Of a stretch of DNA of 40,827 nucleotides, positions 25,422 through 32,976 are shown one piece after another. Origin of the DNA: a virus. The notes below the pieces were generated by a model, which ran no database searches, was not told where the DNA came from, and was given only the letters and a program-made list of their open reading frames with translations. Each line of letters starts with the position of its first letter. The first letter of the stretch is position 1. The stretch is taken from IMG/VR virus record IMGVR_UViG_3300021963_000260, positions 1 to 40,827 of that record; one strand, written 5' to 3'. Position numbers and translations under genes: made by a program.

Positions 25422-26513
25422 TTAATATGTTTTTATGTTTTCTGCTTCGTTACGAATTTTGGCTAAATCTCTAGGGCTACCCTTTTTAGTATTCAACCAA
25501 TAGTTAACTGCTTTTGGATTGTTTATCCATAATTTACGATTATTCCACGGAAAATCAGGATGCATGTAATCTTCCCATTTTAAGTTTAATGATTCTTCTT
25601 CCGTTGGTAATGAATTTTCCACTATAATTTCGGATTCTTCCTCTATTGGTAAATTTTTTTCACTATCTTCGATATTTTGTAAATTATTTTCCACTATATC
25701 TTCTTTAGTATCACCATATACCTCATATAAACCCAATTTTTCATCATTTTCCATCATTTCAGTTAAAATCTCCTTTTGTTTACGTTTTTTATCTGAAACT
25801 AAACCATTAAAAGCGATAATTAACGCTACTGCTAATGGGTCAAATACGATTACAATCAAAAATATGAAGAATTTTACAACATTTTTCAATTCCATTCCAA
25901 ATGCTTCAGCAACAAAACGAAATCCACCAACTTCTTTCTCCAATCCTAAGTTAGAAATCTTAATTTGGTTGATTTTTTCAGTTTCCTGAGCATTTTCAGT
26001 TTGTAAATTTGAAATTTTATCGTTTATTTTAGCAATTTGCTTATCTCTATTATCGATAGAACGAATAAGACGAGAATTTACCTTACCTGCATCTAATATT
26101 TTACTCTGATTGGTGTTAAATTCGCTAATTTGAGTAGAAAGTTGAGTAATTTGAGCCGTATTTTGGTCAATTTTTGTTTGATGAACGGCAATTTCTCTAT
26201 CAACTTGTTGTAATTGTAGAGATTGTGCTTGAAAAGCGTTTGAAAGATATCCAAAAATACCTGCTGAAGTGATTAGCATCAATAATCCAACCGAAATGGT
26301 TAAATACCACTTATTGAATCCTTTAATATTGTCCCACTCTTGCTTTAGATACGTTGCTGCAACTAATTTAGCTAACTCCAAAGAACTAGCCATTACCATA
26401 ACCGATATGGATGCTCCCGCAAAAAGAACACCTAAACCTGTTACAGAGAAATATGCCGCACAACCTGCAATAATTAGTGCGGAAATACCCACTAAAAATT
26501 TCAGCCAATTCAT
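25422..26513 (-). CDS. Coiled-coil inner-membrane protein with acidic tail (363 aa)
   Basis: Two transmembrane helices at about 4-50, a third near 70-90, a long coiled coil (about 95-190, rich in Gln, Ile, Asn) and a fourth hydrophobic helix near 212-240 containing FDPLAVALIIAFNG. The last motif recurs in membrane proteins of marine T4-like phages, by recollection. The cytoplasmic tail is acidic, with a short internal repeat (NLPIEEESE and NSLPTEEES), and ends with a Trp-rich segment (DFPWNNRKLWINNP). The coiled coil would lie in the periplasm between the two membrane parts. A role in lysis timing, envelope remodelling or superinfection exclusion is possible; none is shown. Confidence 0.75.
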   Translation of the reverse strand: MNWLKFLVGISALIIAGCAAYFSVTGLGVLFAGASISVMVMASSLELAKLVAATYLKQEWDNIKGFNKWYLTISVGLLMLITSAGIFGYLSNAFQAQSLQLQQVDREIAVHQTKIDQNTAQITQLSTQISEFNTNQSKILDAGKVNSRLIRSIDNRDKQIAKINDKISNLQTENAQETEKINQIKISNLGLEKEVGGFRFVAEAFGMELKNVVKFFIFLIVIVFDPLAVALIIAFNGLVSDKKRKQKEILTEMMENDEKLGLYEVYGDTKEDIVENNLQNIEDSEKNLPIEEESEIIVENSLPTEEESLNLKWEDYMHPDFPWNNRKLWINNPKAVNYWLNTKKGSPRDLAKIRNEAENIKTY

Positions 26514-26514
26514 A

Positions 26515-26691
26515 TTATCTATTGATTCGTGTTAATTCGGCTACACGTTCTACTATCTTTCTAGCATCTTCCAATGTTGTATGTGCTTCAGATGGTGACA
26601 TGTGTTGTGCGCCTGTAATTCCGTTTTGTAAAATCCTTAACTTTCCATCTAAAGATTCTAATAACATTTGTATTTTCTCGTTGTATATCAT
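26515..26691 (-). CDS. Small helical protein (58 aa)
   Basis: A 58-codon frame one base upstream of the membrane-protein gene. The product is helical and soluble: MIYNEKIQMLLESL, then GAQHMSPSEAHTTLEDARK, then VERVAELTRINR. The tight spacing, a clear host-type promoter upstream and a composition like the neighbouring genes support it being real. Family not recognised. It could be an adaptor for the coiled-coil membrane protein with which it is presumably cotranslated. Confidence 0.6.
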   Translation of the reverse strand: MIYNEKIQMLLESLDGKLRILQNGITGAQHMSPSEAHTTLEDARKIVERVAELTRINR

Positions 26692-26711
26692 ACTAATAAG
26701 TATTTTTAAAT

Positions 26712-26745
26712 AAAAAAAGGTGATAACTACACGTTACCACCCTTT
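26712..26745 (-). terminator. Rho-independent terminator after hsp20
   Basis: On the minus strand GGTGGTAAC, a five-base loop and GTTATCACC form a stem with one G-T wobble, followed by seven T. It lies 23 bases after the Hsp20 stop, between that gene and the 58-residue gene, and directly abuts a promoter box. Confidence 0.75.
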
Positions 26746-26776
26746 AAATATACGATAAAAAATCGAATTATCCAAC
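26745..26776 (-). promoter_or_regulatory. Bacteroidota-type promoter inside the hsp20 3' end
   Basis: GTTG, 20 bases, TATATTTA on the minus strand. The -33 box lies in the last sense codons of hsp20 and the -7 box touches the terminator stem, so the transcript for the 58-residue and membrane-protein genes would begin with the terminator hairpin. Confidence 0.5.
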
Positions 26777-27154
26777 TTTAATTTGAATAGATTTACTCTT
26801 TCTTTCTTCTTTTTTATCAATTGTTAAAATAAGTAACCCATTATAAAATTTAGCTTCGGTTTTAGTCCCATCATAATCTTTACCTACACTAAATGTAGCA
26901 TCGATATCTTCAACTAATGGAGAAGCGCCTTCTTCTTTTTTTGCTTTAATTGTTACTTTATCTTCGGTAACATCTAACTTAATATTTTTAACATCATGTC
27001 CTAAGACACTTAGTGTTAATTGTTGTTTACCATCTTCTAATTGCTTTACATCGTAATCCGTAATCATTGATGTATATTTTGTAGATGAATAAGTTGCCGG
27101 TAATTCGGTTTCAAATAATCTGTCAATTAAGTGATTTAAATTTGCTGTGTGCAT
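26768..27154 (-). CDS. Small heat-shock protein, Hsp20/alpha-crystallin family
   Basis: A 128-residue Hsp20 chaperone. The alpha-crystallin domain spans about 28-118 and ends with the family signature AKFYNGLLILTI (canonical AxxxNGxL, residues 101-108). A C-terminal IQI (123-125) matches the I-x-I/V motif that docks oligomers. Hsp20 genes occur in many T4-like cyanophages, where they are thought to protect folding during virion production. It is flanked by terminators on both sides, so it is probably a single-gene unit, though I cannot pick a convincing promoter. Start ATG at 27152-27154. Confidence 0.92.
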   Translation of the reverse strand: MHTANLNHLIDRLFETELPATYSSTKYTSMITDYDVKQLEDGKQQLTLSVLGHDVKNIKLDVTEDKVTIKAKKEEGASPLVEDIDATFSVGKDYDGTKTEAKFYNGLLILTIDKKEERKSKSIQIKVG

Positions 27155-27211
27155 AATAATAAATGTTTTAGTTTAATAATGTAAGTTATATATTACAATT
27201 TTTATACCAAT

Positions 27212-27234
27212 AAAAAAAGTATGACAAATTGTCA
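27212..27234 (-). terminator. Palindrome and T-run after the HD-domain gene
   Basis: Directly after the HD gene's TAA the minus strand reads TGACAATTTGTCA, a 13-base palindrome, followed by AC and seven T. It can act as a short-stem terminator; the symmetric TGACAA/TTGTCA arms could equally bind a regulator controlling hsp20. Confidence 0.45.
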
Positions 27235-27882
27235 TTATATCTCATTATCTTGCGATTCAATTACAGTACTCATATGGTCTGCCCAATGCATGATATACGG
27301 AATCTTATATTTCATTCGTTTACTTATATCAAATACTTTTAAATATTTTGCATTATCTTCATCATACAATCCATCTGTTAATTTCATACCAAAATACTCC
27401 GCTTCTGAAACCTGAATATTATATTGCTGTAATAGAAACATAGTTCTATCAGTATGAGTCATATGTGATAATTCGGGATTAGGAATAAATACTTTACCTT
27501 GGTTTTTAACATGCCAATCTGAAGTATTGATTATATAATATGGTTTTCCTTTTGCTCCTAATTTACCTAAATCGTGATGTAATGCACAAAATATTAATTC
27601 TTCATCTGTAAAATCTACTTTACCTCCTAAACTTACAAATAATTCTTTTACTTTAAGAGAGTTTTTACAAACATTAAAAATGTGGTCTATATAACCACCT
27701 GTATAACAATTATGATAACCTACATTGCCACTTGCTGGTGATATTGCAAGATTTACTCCTAATTCATTTTCAGAATACATAAAAAGAAGTTTATCCAATC
27801 TTTCACCTGTAAAATATTTTTTAATAATGGCAATAAATCTCTCGTAATTGTCTTTCAGTTCTTTTTCTGTCTTTTGTTTCAT
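27235..27882 (-). CDS. HD-domain phosphohydrolase-like protein
   Basis: A 215-residue HD-superfamily protein. Candidate metal ligands are His67 (GGYIDHIF), the His-Asp pair at 103-104 in ALHHDLGKLG and Asp202 in HWADHMS. This pattern fits metal-dependent phosphohydrolases acting on nucleotides or cyclic nucleotides. Proteins of this general type occur in large phages, where roles in nucleotide pools or second-messenger degradation have been proposed. The HD pair is preceded by an extra His (LHHD). It has a host-type promoter and a leader of about 75 bases, so it is likely early. Substrate unknown. Confidence 0.82.
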   Translation of the reverse strand: MKQKTEKELKDNYERFIAIIKKYFTGERLDKLLFMYSENELGVNLAISPASGNVGYHNCYTGGYIDHIFNVCKNSLKVKELFVSLGGKVDFTDEELIFCALHHDLGKLGAKGKPYYIINTSDWHVKNQGKVFIPNPELSHMTHTDRTMFLLQQYNIQVSEAEYFGMKLTDGLYDEDNAKYLKVFDISKRMKYKIPYIMHWADHMSTVIESQDNEI

Positions 27883-27962
27883 TTGTTTTATTTTTTTAAG
27901 TTTTATTTAATCTTTTAGTGCTTCTGTGCTGTCTGCTTTATAGTAATAATAAAAAGATACCT

Positions 27963-27994
27963 CAAATATACAAAAATTTTTTCAAATTTCCAAA
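27963..27994 (-). promoter_or_regulatory. Bacteroidota-type promoter for the HD gene
   Basis: TTTG, 20 bases, TATATTTG on the minus strand, starting right behind the stop codon of the 107-residue gene. The leader to the ATG at 27882 is about 75 bases, the longest leader among the host-type promoters here, and contains a GCAGACAGCACAGAAGCAC segment unlike the surrounding A/T. Confidence 0.75.
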
Positions 27995-28318
27995 TTAATA
28001 CAGATCTTTTTTTGTTAAAATTTTATAAAGTATCTCAACTTCCTCTTCTGTAGTCAATTCAGGCATATCTTCATCAAATAATCTCATAGTATATAGAGTG
28101 ATTCCCTCTTCGGATTCGAACTCGGTAGATTCGGATGACCAAAGAGATGGTATAGATTCTATATTATTTTCTAATTCTTCTTGAGATACATCAATTAATG
28201 GAATAACATAATAGTGAAATGACTCATCTAATGATTCATCTTTCATCTCCAATTTTATGCATGGATTCCACTTAGTAAAACTAATATCGGTAATGGGAGT
28301 TTCGGGTACAATTATCAT
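27995..28318 (-). CDS. Acidic protein of unknown function (107 aa)
   Basis: Strongly acidic: over a quarter of residues are Asp or Glu. It contains FTKWNPCIKLEMKDESLDES, HYYVIPLIDVSQEELEN and TTEEEVEILYKIL. No membrane segment or catalytic motif is seen. Small acidic phage proteins can act as DNA mimics or host-enzyme inhibitors, but nothing in the sequence demonstrates this. Its host-type promoter ends five bases before the ATG, pointing to early and possibly leaderless expression. Confidence 0.68.
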   Translation of the reverse strand: MIIVPETPITDISFTKWNPCIKLEMKDESLDESFHYYVIPLIDVSQEELENNIESIPSLWSSESTEFESEEGITLYTMRLFDEDMPELTTEEEVEILYKILTKKDLY

Positions 28319-28323
28319 AATAA

Positions 28324-28355
28324 CTAATATACTAAAAATTTATGATAATACCAAA
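28324..28355 (-). promoter_or_regulatory. Host-type promoter with TATATTAG box
   Basis: TTTG, 20 bases, TATATTAG on the minus strand. Spacing is identical to the other copies but the -7 box differs at one important base. It ends five bases before the ATG of the 107-residue gene. Confidence 0.55.
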
Positions 28356-28364
28356 TATACGATG

Positions 28365-29012
28365 TTATATTATACTTTTGAATTTAGATTCATCTTCACC
28401 TATTCGTATTTTGCAAGCATCTGAATACACATAATCATTATACATTGATTCGTTCAAATCTATATCTAGATATTTAAAAATATCAATGATTTTACTTTTA
28501 TCTTTTTTAATAAAAATATCTTCAAAATAATATAAAGGGTAGCCTTTTTTAGAAAATTCGTGCATCATATTAGATTCATTTAATAATACATTTTTACTAT
28601 TAAGAATCTCTTCAGATGTAGTTATTGATAAATCATATACTTGTCTTTTTTGCCAACTATGAATATCGTTTACTTTCATATGATATGCTAAACTTTCACT
28701 TTGTAAATTTTTATCTATTCTATCTAATAGAATTATTTTTTCAAAATAATTAAAAAACCATTCCCAATACCCATCTTCGTTCTCTAATAAACTTTTTGGT
28801 TTTTGGGTTTTACTAACAAATGTTTTTATAAAAATGTTTTTCTTATTTTCAAAAAAATTCACATCATATGTTTGTTTATCAATCTTCTCTCGCCAATAAT
28901 TGTTAAATGGCTCCGATATACAAATGTGATTTTTTTTATTTAAATGTGCTTCTATTAAATGATACAAACTCGTAGAGCCACTTCGTGCGCTTGTTAATAT
29001 TGCTATTCTCAT
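28365..29012 (-). CDS. Sulfotransferase-like protein 1 (215 aa)
   Basis: P-loop-like sulfotransferase fold. SARSGSTSLYHLI at the N-terminus matches the 5'-phosphosulfate loop (PxxGT/S-type) and FEKIILLDRIDKNLQSESLA matches the 3'-phosphate-binding strand and helix. The family moves sulfate from PAPS to hydroxyls or amines on sugars, proteins or small molecules. Length is at the short end for sulfotransferases. Its ATG overlaps the stop of the second sulfotransferase-like gene (ATGA). I see no PAPS-synthesis gene in the window, so the host would supply the donor. Confidence 0.78.
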   Translation of the reverse strand: MRIAILTSARSGSTSLYHLIEAHLNKKNHICISEPFNNYWREKIDKQTYDVNFFENKKNIFIKTFVSKTQKPKSLLENEDGYWEWFFNYFEKIILLDRIDKNLQSESLAYHMKVNDIHSWQKRQVYDLSITTSEEILNSKNVLLNESNMMHEFSKKGYPLYYFEDIFIKKDKSKIIDIFKYLDIDLNESMYNDYVYSDACKIRIGEDESKFKSII

Positions 29013-29533
29013 AATAACTTACCTTTTGTACTATTTTCTCTGTTACCTTTTCTCAATCTATTACTATCATTTAAATCATATAAATCTTCGTAAAAAGTTA
29101 TTGGTATATTTATTTTTTGTGAAATATATCTTAATTCAGTATCACACTTTTTAATAAATTCTAATTGTTCATCGAAGTTAGGCGTTTTTTCCCACAAATA
29201 TGGTAAATTAGATTTAAATCCTTTTTTTGAATTATGTAATAGAAACGACCAACTTTCTGTACAAAGTACTAAATCTTTTCTAGATAATAGTATAACTTTT
29301 TCAAAATCTTCAGATATTGTAATTAACCAATTTAATCGGTTATCTTCCTTTATAAAAAATGGTGTATGAAATACCATAGTTTTAATAACCCTATTTTTAT
29401 AAGCATCTATATATGGTAATCCGGATTTGGGATTAAATGGTTCAAATTCATAAATTAATTTATTATCTACTGCCAATTTTTCACCCAAAGCGCTTGAACC
29501 TGTTCTTGGTAATGCTATTATTAATATACTCAT
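29009..29533 (-). CDS. Sulfotransferase-like protein 2, short (174 aa)
   Basis: The N-terminus IIALPRTGSSALGEKL is a sulfotransferase 5'-PSB loop and EDFEKVILLSRKDLVLCTESW is the 3'-PB segment. At 174 residues it lacks much of the usual C-terminal half and ends in a basic, polar tail (SNRLRKGNRENSTKGK). It could be a minimal enzyme, a partner of the adjacent 215-residue protein, or a decayed copy. Both ends overlap neighbours by four bases (ATGA), implying tightly coupled translation with the 2OG oxygenase upstream and sulfotransferase 1 downstream. Confidence 0.75.
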   Translation of the reverse strand: MSILIIALPRTGSSALGEKLAVDNKLIYEFEPFNPKSGLPYIDAYKNRVIKTMVFHTPFFIKEDNRLNWLITISEDFEKVILLSRKDLVLCTESWSFLLHNSKKGFKSNLPYLWEKTPNFDEQLEFIKKCDTELRYISQKINIPITFYEDLYDLNDSNRLRKGNRENSTKGKLL

Positions 29534-30090
29534 ATCAATGTTTTATTATTTTTTAATTTATGATAATTGTAATTGGTATCCGTCATCCAAACATTTAAAG
29601 CACATCTAATACCGGAATTCACCGGCATAACACCGTGAAATATTTTAGCTCCATCAAACGATATACCATATCCTAATCCTAAAGAAATTTTATCAGAATC
29701 ATTTCTCATATCTTTAATATCATTTCCCTGTAAATTCGATAAAACAAATCTACCATCGGAAAATTCGTTTGTTAGTAAAATGACTGTTGTAAATTGCGAT
29801 GTACTATCTTTATGTAGGTTTAAAAATCTACCATCATAATATCTGGTTAGACTGATATTTATATTTTTAACATCGAATTTATTAAAATCAAACCAATAGG
29901 AAGTATCTCCAATAGAATATAATTTTTTAAATTTATTTAATATAGTTTCTTTGAATTCATCCACATAAATTCTTCTACAATCCCAATTCTCATTTGGATT
30001 ATAGTTAAAAATTTCACCAATCTGCATACAATAATTTAATATATCAGAACACTCTGTCGGAGTGAAGTATTTATTTATAGAATAATCCAT
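29530..30090 (-). CDS. 2OG-Fe(II) oxygenase, prolyl-4-hydroxylase type
   Basis: A 186-residue double-stranded beta-helix oxygenase. Iron ligands are His93 and Asp95 (LNLHKDST) and His152 (IFHGVMPV); Arg162 (GIRCALNVW) would bind the 2-oxoglutarate carboxylate. The core strand TTVILLTNEFSDGRFVLS is typical of the P4H-like phage oxygenases. It would hydroxylate a peptide, sugar or small molecule using oxygen and 2OG. Placed directly between an SGNH protein and two sulfotransferase-like proteins, it could create the hydroxyl that is later sulfated; this order of steps is inference. Confidence 0.88.
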   Translation of the reverse strand: MDYSINKYFTPTECSDILNYCMQIGEIFNYNPNENWDCRRIYVDEFKETILNKFKKLYSIGDTSYWFDFNKFDVKNINISLTRYYDGRFLNLHKDSTSQFTTVILLTNEFSDGRFVLSNLQGNDIKDMRNDSDKISLGLGYGISFDGAKIFHGVMPVNSGIRCALNVWMTDTNYNYHKLKNNKTLI

Positions 30091-30915
30091 TTATATTAAA
30101 CGTAATTTACTATTCAATCGGTAGGTTAAAATATTATTTTGTTTTATAAATTCGTATAACTCATCAGCTATTAATTTATAACCAAATTTATTAGGATGTT
30201 TTCCAGGCACATCTTCCCATTTAACAAAATCTTCCCAAACATCGCCCGTATTAAAATCAATTAAGAAATCTTTAAATGTTTTAGTTCTATATCCCCAATA
30301 ATTTGTTTCATTAATTAAATGCGTATTATCTATATTTAAATCCACCAATTTGGATATCATACTATCGAATGCATCACAAAACACATACCTAATATTCATT
30401 TTATTAAACATATGTTGTAAAAACAATATATAATTTTGATTAACATAGTCATAATATACATTAGAAAATAAATTATCCATAAAAAATAATTTATATTCAT
30501 TTAATGAATCGTTATATATTGGATTGTTACTATGTTTTTTATTTAAGAACGTATTAAATATGTGTTTTTTTTCTTTATATCGATTACTCCATATATGCCA
30601 CTCCTCTTCTGGAAAGTATGGTACACTATCTCTAAGAGAAGAGCTCCACATAACGATTACCAAATCGCCATTTGAAATGGTGTTAGTTTTTAAAATTTGT
30701 GAAATATTTTCGAATATATCTTTATTAGAACTAGCTCCTACTCCATAATTAGTATGTTCTATGGATAGTTTATCTGCTAAATATTTGGGCCAAGAATATT
30801 GATTTCTAAATAACGTAACATCGGCGAATCCATTGGAGCTTATGATTTTATATTCCTGGTTTAAATCGCATCCAACTCCTTCTGTATAGCTATCGCCAAA
30901 TGTAAATAACTTCAT
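30091..30915 (-). CDS. SGNH/GDSL-like hydrolase, copy 2
   Basis: A 274-residue paralogue of the SGNH protein at 19710-20483, related along its whole length: FGDSYTEGVGC (Ser9), RNQYSWPKYLADKL, IVMWSSSLRDSV, VNQNYILFLQHM, NETNYWGYRTKTF and KHPNKFGYKLI. As in copy 1, the usual DxxH is replaced by an acid five residues before the His (DVPGKH). Copy 1 is paired with a carbamoyltransferase, copy 2 with a 2OG oxygenase and sulfotransferase-like genes, so the module appears duplicated with different partners. A strong hairpin lies 15 bases upstream of the ATG with no room for a separate promoter, so expression probably depends on read-through. Confidence 0.82.
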   Translation of the reverse strand: MKLFTFGDSYTEGVGCDLNQEYKIISSNGFADVTLFRNQYSWPKYLADKLSIEHTNYGVGASSNKDIFENISQILKTNTISNGDLVIVMWSSSLRDSVPYFPEEEWHIWSNRYKEKKHIFNTFLNKKHSNNPIYNDSLNEYKLFFMDNLFSNVYYDYVNQNYILFLQHMFNKMNIRYVFCDAFDSMISKLVDLNIDNTHLINETNYWGYRTKTFKDFLIDFNTGDVWEDFVKWEDVPGKHPNKFGYKLIADELYEFIKQNNILTYRLNSKLRLI

Positions 30916-30930
30916 ACTTAATTAAATTTT

Positions 30931-30960
30931 AAAAGCATGGTATTTCCATACCATGCTTTT
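30931..30960 (-). terminator. Perfect 12-bp hairpin terminator
   Basis: AAAAGCATGGTA, a six-base loop and TACCATGCTTTT form a perfect 12-base-pair stem ending in four T, then a further A/T run. Symmetric, so it could work in both directions. It follows the 47-residue gene by 21 bases. Confidence 0.82.
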
Positions 30961-30981
30961 ATAATAAATCATAAAAATAAT

Positions 30982-31125
30982 TTATGATAAATGTTTAATT
31001 TTAATTTTACTTACAACCTCATTAAATGCTACAGATACTTTCGATTTCAATTGGTTTGAAAGTGGGGTAATATTTGCTTTGATTATCGAAGCGGGTCTAT
31101 ATACTTTATTGTTATTATTTGCCAT
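30982..31125 (-). CDS. Small basic protein downstream of the Hint gene (47 aa)
   Basis: A 47-codon frame (MANNNNKVYRPASIIKANIT, then PLSNQLKSKVSVAFNEVV, then SKIKIKHLS) starting 24 bases after the stop of the ATP-grasp/Hint gene and ending just before a strong terminator. It is basic, with no membrane segment. Placement inside the same late unit suggests it works with the Hint protein, for example as a chaperone or virion component. No family is recognised, and the gene call rests on position, composition and the tight fit with the terminator. Confidence 0.5.
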   Translation of the reverse strand: MANNNNKVYRPASIIKANITPLSNQLKSKVSVAFNEVVSKIKIKHLS

Positions 31126-31149
31126 TTTATATACTTTTAATAATTTATA

Positions 31150-32637
31150 TTATATTTTTGAGAATCCACCGCCGCATCCTCCGCAACCCCACGACATACA
31201 ATAGTATCCGCAATAGTTCCAAGGACACCAACAGCCATTGTGCATCACACTAAATAATCCATCACCGACATCTACTAAGAATAAGTCGGATGGTTCAAAA
31301 TCTAATGTATAGATTACCTTTTGAGCATGCTCCATTTCTAATGATGTAATTGCTACTGCGGTTAATTCATTTGTAGATGAATCGGTTACAATCAATTTAT
31401 CACCAACAACCATACTATTTACTTTTTCAAATCTGGTTTTATCTGAATTATATTCTTCTATAAAATATGTACAAGATGGCGCATCAACCCAAGTTCTACC
31501 ATCTTCTAACGTTATTCTTATATAGATAGTATCAACCGATGATGAAACCATATTATCTAAGCTAGATGATTCTGATGTTAATGTTTCATTTAATTGTGGT
31601 AATGTAGCTTCCCAACCATATGTTTCTAATAATGTTTGGTCTAAAGCACCTGCGTTATTGCCATGTATATCTTGGAAATTTATAGATTTTATATAATCAC
31701 CCAATTGTATAGTATCTACATCTACTAATGAGCCTGTATAATCTAAAATGAGAGAATCGTTATCAGTATGATAATCTTTTCCAGCATATCTAGCTATGTG
31801 TTTAGAAATATATTTTATTCTACTTTTTTGATTTAATCTTTTTGTATTTAATACAAATTCATCTTGCGAAAAATTTAATGGAATAATTGTACTTTGCTTA
31901 TAACCACCCAAATTGATAGTATCCAATTCAGAACCATATATGATATCTATACTACGAATAATAGAATATCTACCATCTACAATATTATCATCTGAATAAA
32001 TAAATTCTTGTACTAAATAATCAGAACCCAATTCATTTTTTAAATCAATTAATTCGGAAACATCATCTAATTTATATAGAGCTGGATATAAATCCAAATC
32101 ATACATAGGTGATTTTGCTTTAACTAATACATTTGGAATATTTGGATTAGATATATCCAAATTATTAAATTCATCCAATTGTAAAGAACTACCACTAAAG
32201 TATGTAGAAGGGATATATTGAGAACCACTCATTAAGTTAAAAAACTCAAACTTATCGGCGCAATATGTTTCATCTACTAGTGCGGTAGTATCATATGATT
32301 GTCTTAATATAAATTTATTGGGAGTATCTTCAATATATGGTACAGTTATAGAATTCATAGGAACAATGTAGTCTGTGAATACTATATTATTTTCTGCACA
32401 TTTTTCTTCTAAAATTTCTTTAAATCTAAACGGCTCTTCTAATGGAGTGTACGAATCAACCTCAGTCCATATAAAATGAAATTCTGTTATATTATTAGAT
32501 GTTAAAACATCAAACAATGCGGTATAATCCAATAAATCGGCGCCACTGTTATATATGGTTGTATTTGTATTTATTTCTAAAAATTTAACATCACCATTTT
32601 TTTCCAATAAATCGCTACCTATGATAGTTGCTTTCAT
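31150..32637 (-). CDS. ATP-grasp-like protein with degenerate Hint domain and six-Cys tail
   Basis: A 495-residue fusion. Residues 1-290 resemble an ATP-grasp fold (VKFLEINTNT, FILRQSYDTTALVDE, VLVKAKSP, YLVQEFIYSDDN, GRYSIIRSIDIIYG). Residues about 295-467 form a Hint domain: VDVDTIQLGDYIKS (block A region), a second VVGDKLIV, VIYTLDFEPSDLFLVDVGDG and the terminal FSVMHN. The block B TxxH is APSC (386-389), so the catalytic His is missing, and no Cys1 is evident (Ser295 is the nearest candidate). After His466-Asn467 comes a 28-residue Cys/Gly/Trp/Tyr-rich tail with six cysteines (469, 471, 476, 480, 485, 488). Late promoter element upstream. Function unknown; self-cleavage releasing or cyclising the tail is a hypothesis. 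Confidence 0.75.
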   Translation of the reverse strand: MKATIIGSDLLEKNGDVKFLEINTNTTIYNSGADLLDYTALFDVLTSNNITEFHFIWTEVDSYTPLEEPFRFKEILEEKCAENNIVFTDYIVPMNSITVPYIEDTPNKFILRQSYDTTALVDETYCADKFEFFNLMSGSQYIPSTYFSGSSLQLDEFNNLDISNPNIPNVLVKAKSPMYDLDLYPALYKLDDVSELIDLKNELGSDYLVQEFIYSDDNIVDGRYSIIRSIDIIYGSELDTINLGGYKQSTIIPLNFSQDEFVLNTKRLNQKSRIKYISKHIARYAGKDYHTDNDSLILDYTGSLVDVDTIQLGDYIKSINFQDIHGNNAGALDQTLLETYGWEATLPQLNETLTSESSSLDNMVSSSVDTIYIRITLEDGRTWVDAPSCTYFIEEYNSDKTRFEKVNSMVVGDKLIVTDSSTNELTAVAITSLEMEHAQKVIYTLDFEPSDLFLVDVGDGLFSVMHNGCWCPWNYCGYYCMSWGCGGCGGGFSKI

Positions 32638-32667
32638 AAAAATTATTATATTTGTTTAGTATTCCTC

Positions 32668-32676
32668 TATAAATAT
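32668..32676 (-). promoter_or_regulatory. Late promoter element ATATTTATA
   Basis: The element lies 30 bases upstream of the ATP-grasp/Hint gene and is the only late element in the tailoring region, marking that gene as expressed with the virion genes. Confidence 0.55.
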
Positions 32677-32684
32677 ATGATTAT

Positions 32685-32972
32685 TTAAATTAGAGAATTT
32701 TCATTTTTGGGTCTAACTATATCTAAATATTTAGAATCAACTTCTTCCCATTTTTTTTGTGTACATGGGTTAAATAAAGTTGAAAATACTTTTTTGTTTA
32801 ATGGGCATCCACAATCATCACAATATGCGGACCACTTTACTCCTTTCAAAACTTCTTTTCTAAAATCACACCCTAAACATATATTCAACCTTTCCTTTGC
32901 CAATAGTTCTTGCGTATTGGTTGGATTAAATGATATTTTCCATGCTTCAAATATTTCTTTATAATCAATCAT
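32685..32972 (-). CDS. Zinc-ribbon protein A (95 aa)
   Basis: Cysteines at 32, 35, 51, 54, 56 and 70 in ICLGC, CDDCGCPL and NPC, with a following KKWEEV. The same pattern is in the 78-residue protein at 36764-37000, so the two are paralogues flanking the halogenase segment. Comparable small Zn-ribbon proteins (RLxIC-x-xC ... CGC ... CPLGKW) occur in marine T4-like phages. They may bind carrier or metal, or act as scaffolds; function unknown. It lies four bases after sulfotransferase-like protein 3. Confidence 0.78.
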   Translation of the reverse strand: MIDYKEIFEAWKISFNPTNTQELLAKERLNICLGCDFRKEVLKGVKWSAYCDDCGCPLNKKVFSTLFNPCTQKKWEEVDSKYLDIVRPKNENSLI

Positions 32973-32976
32973 ATTT

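Noticed and set aside
32038-32637. Full protein-splicing intein in the ATP-grasp/Hint protein
   Set aside because: The block B His is missing, no clear Cys1, no homing endonuclease, and the residue after HN is Gly. A degenerate or BIL-like Hint domain fits better.
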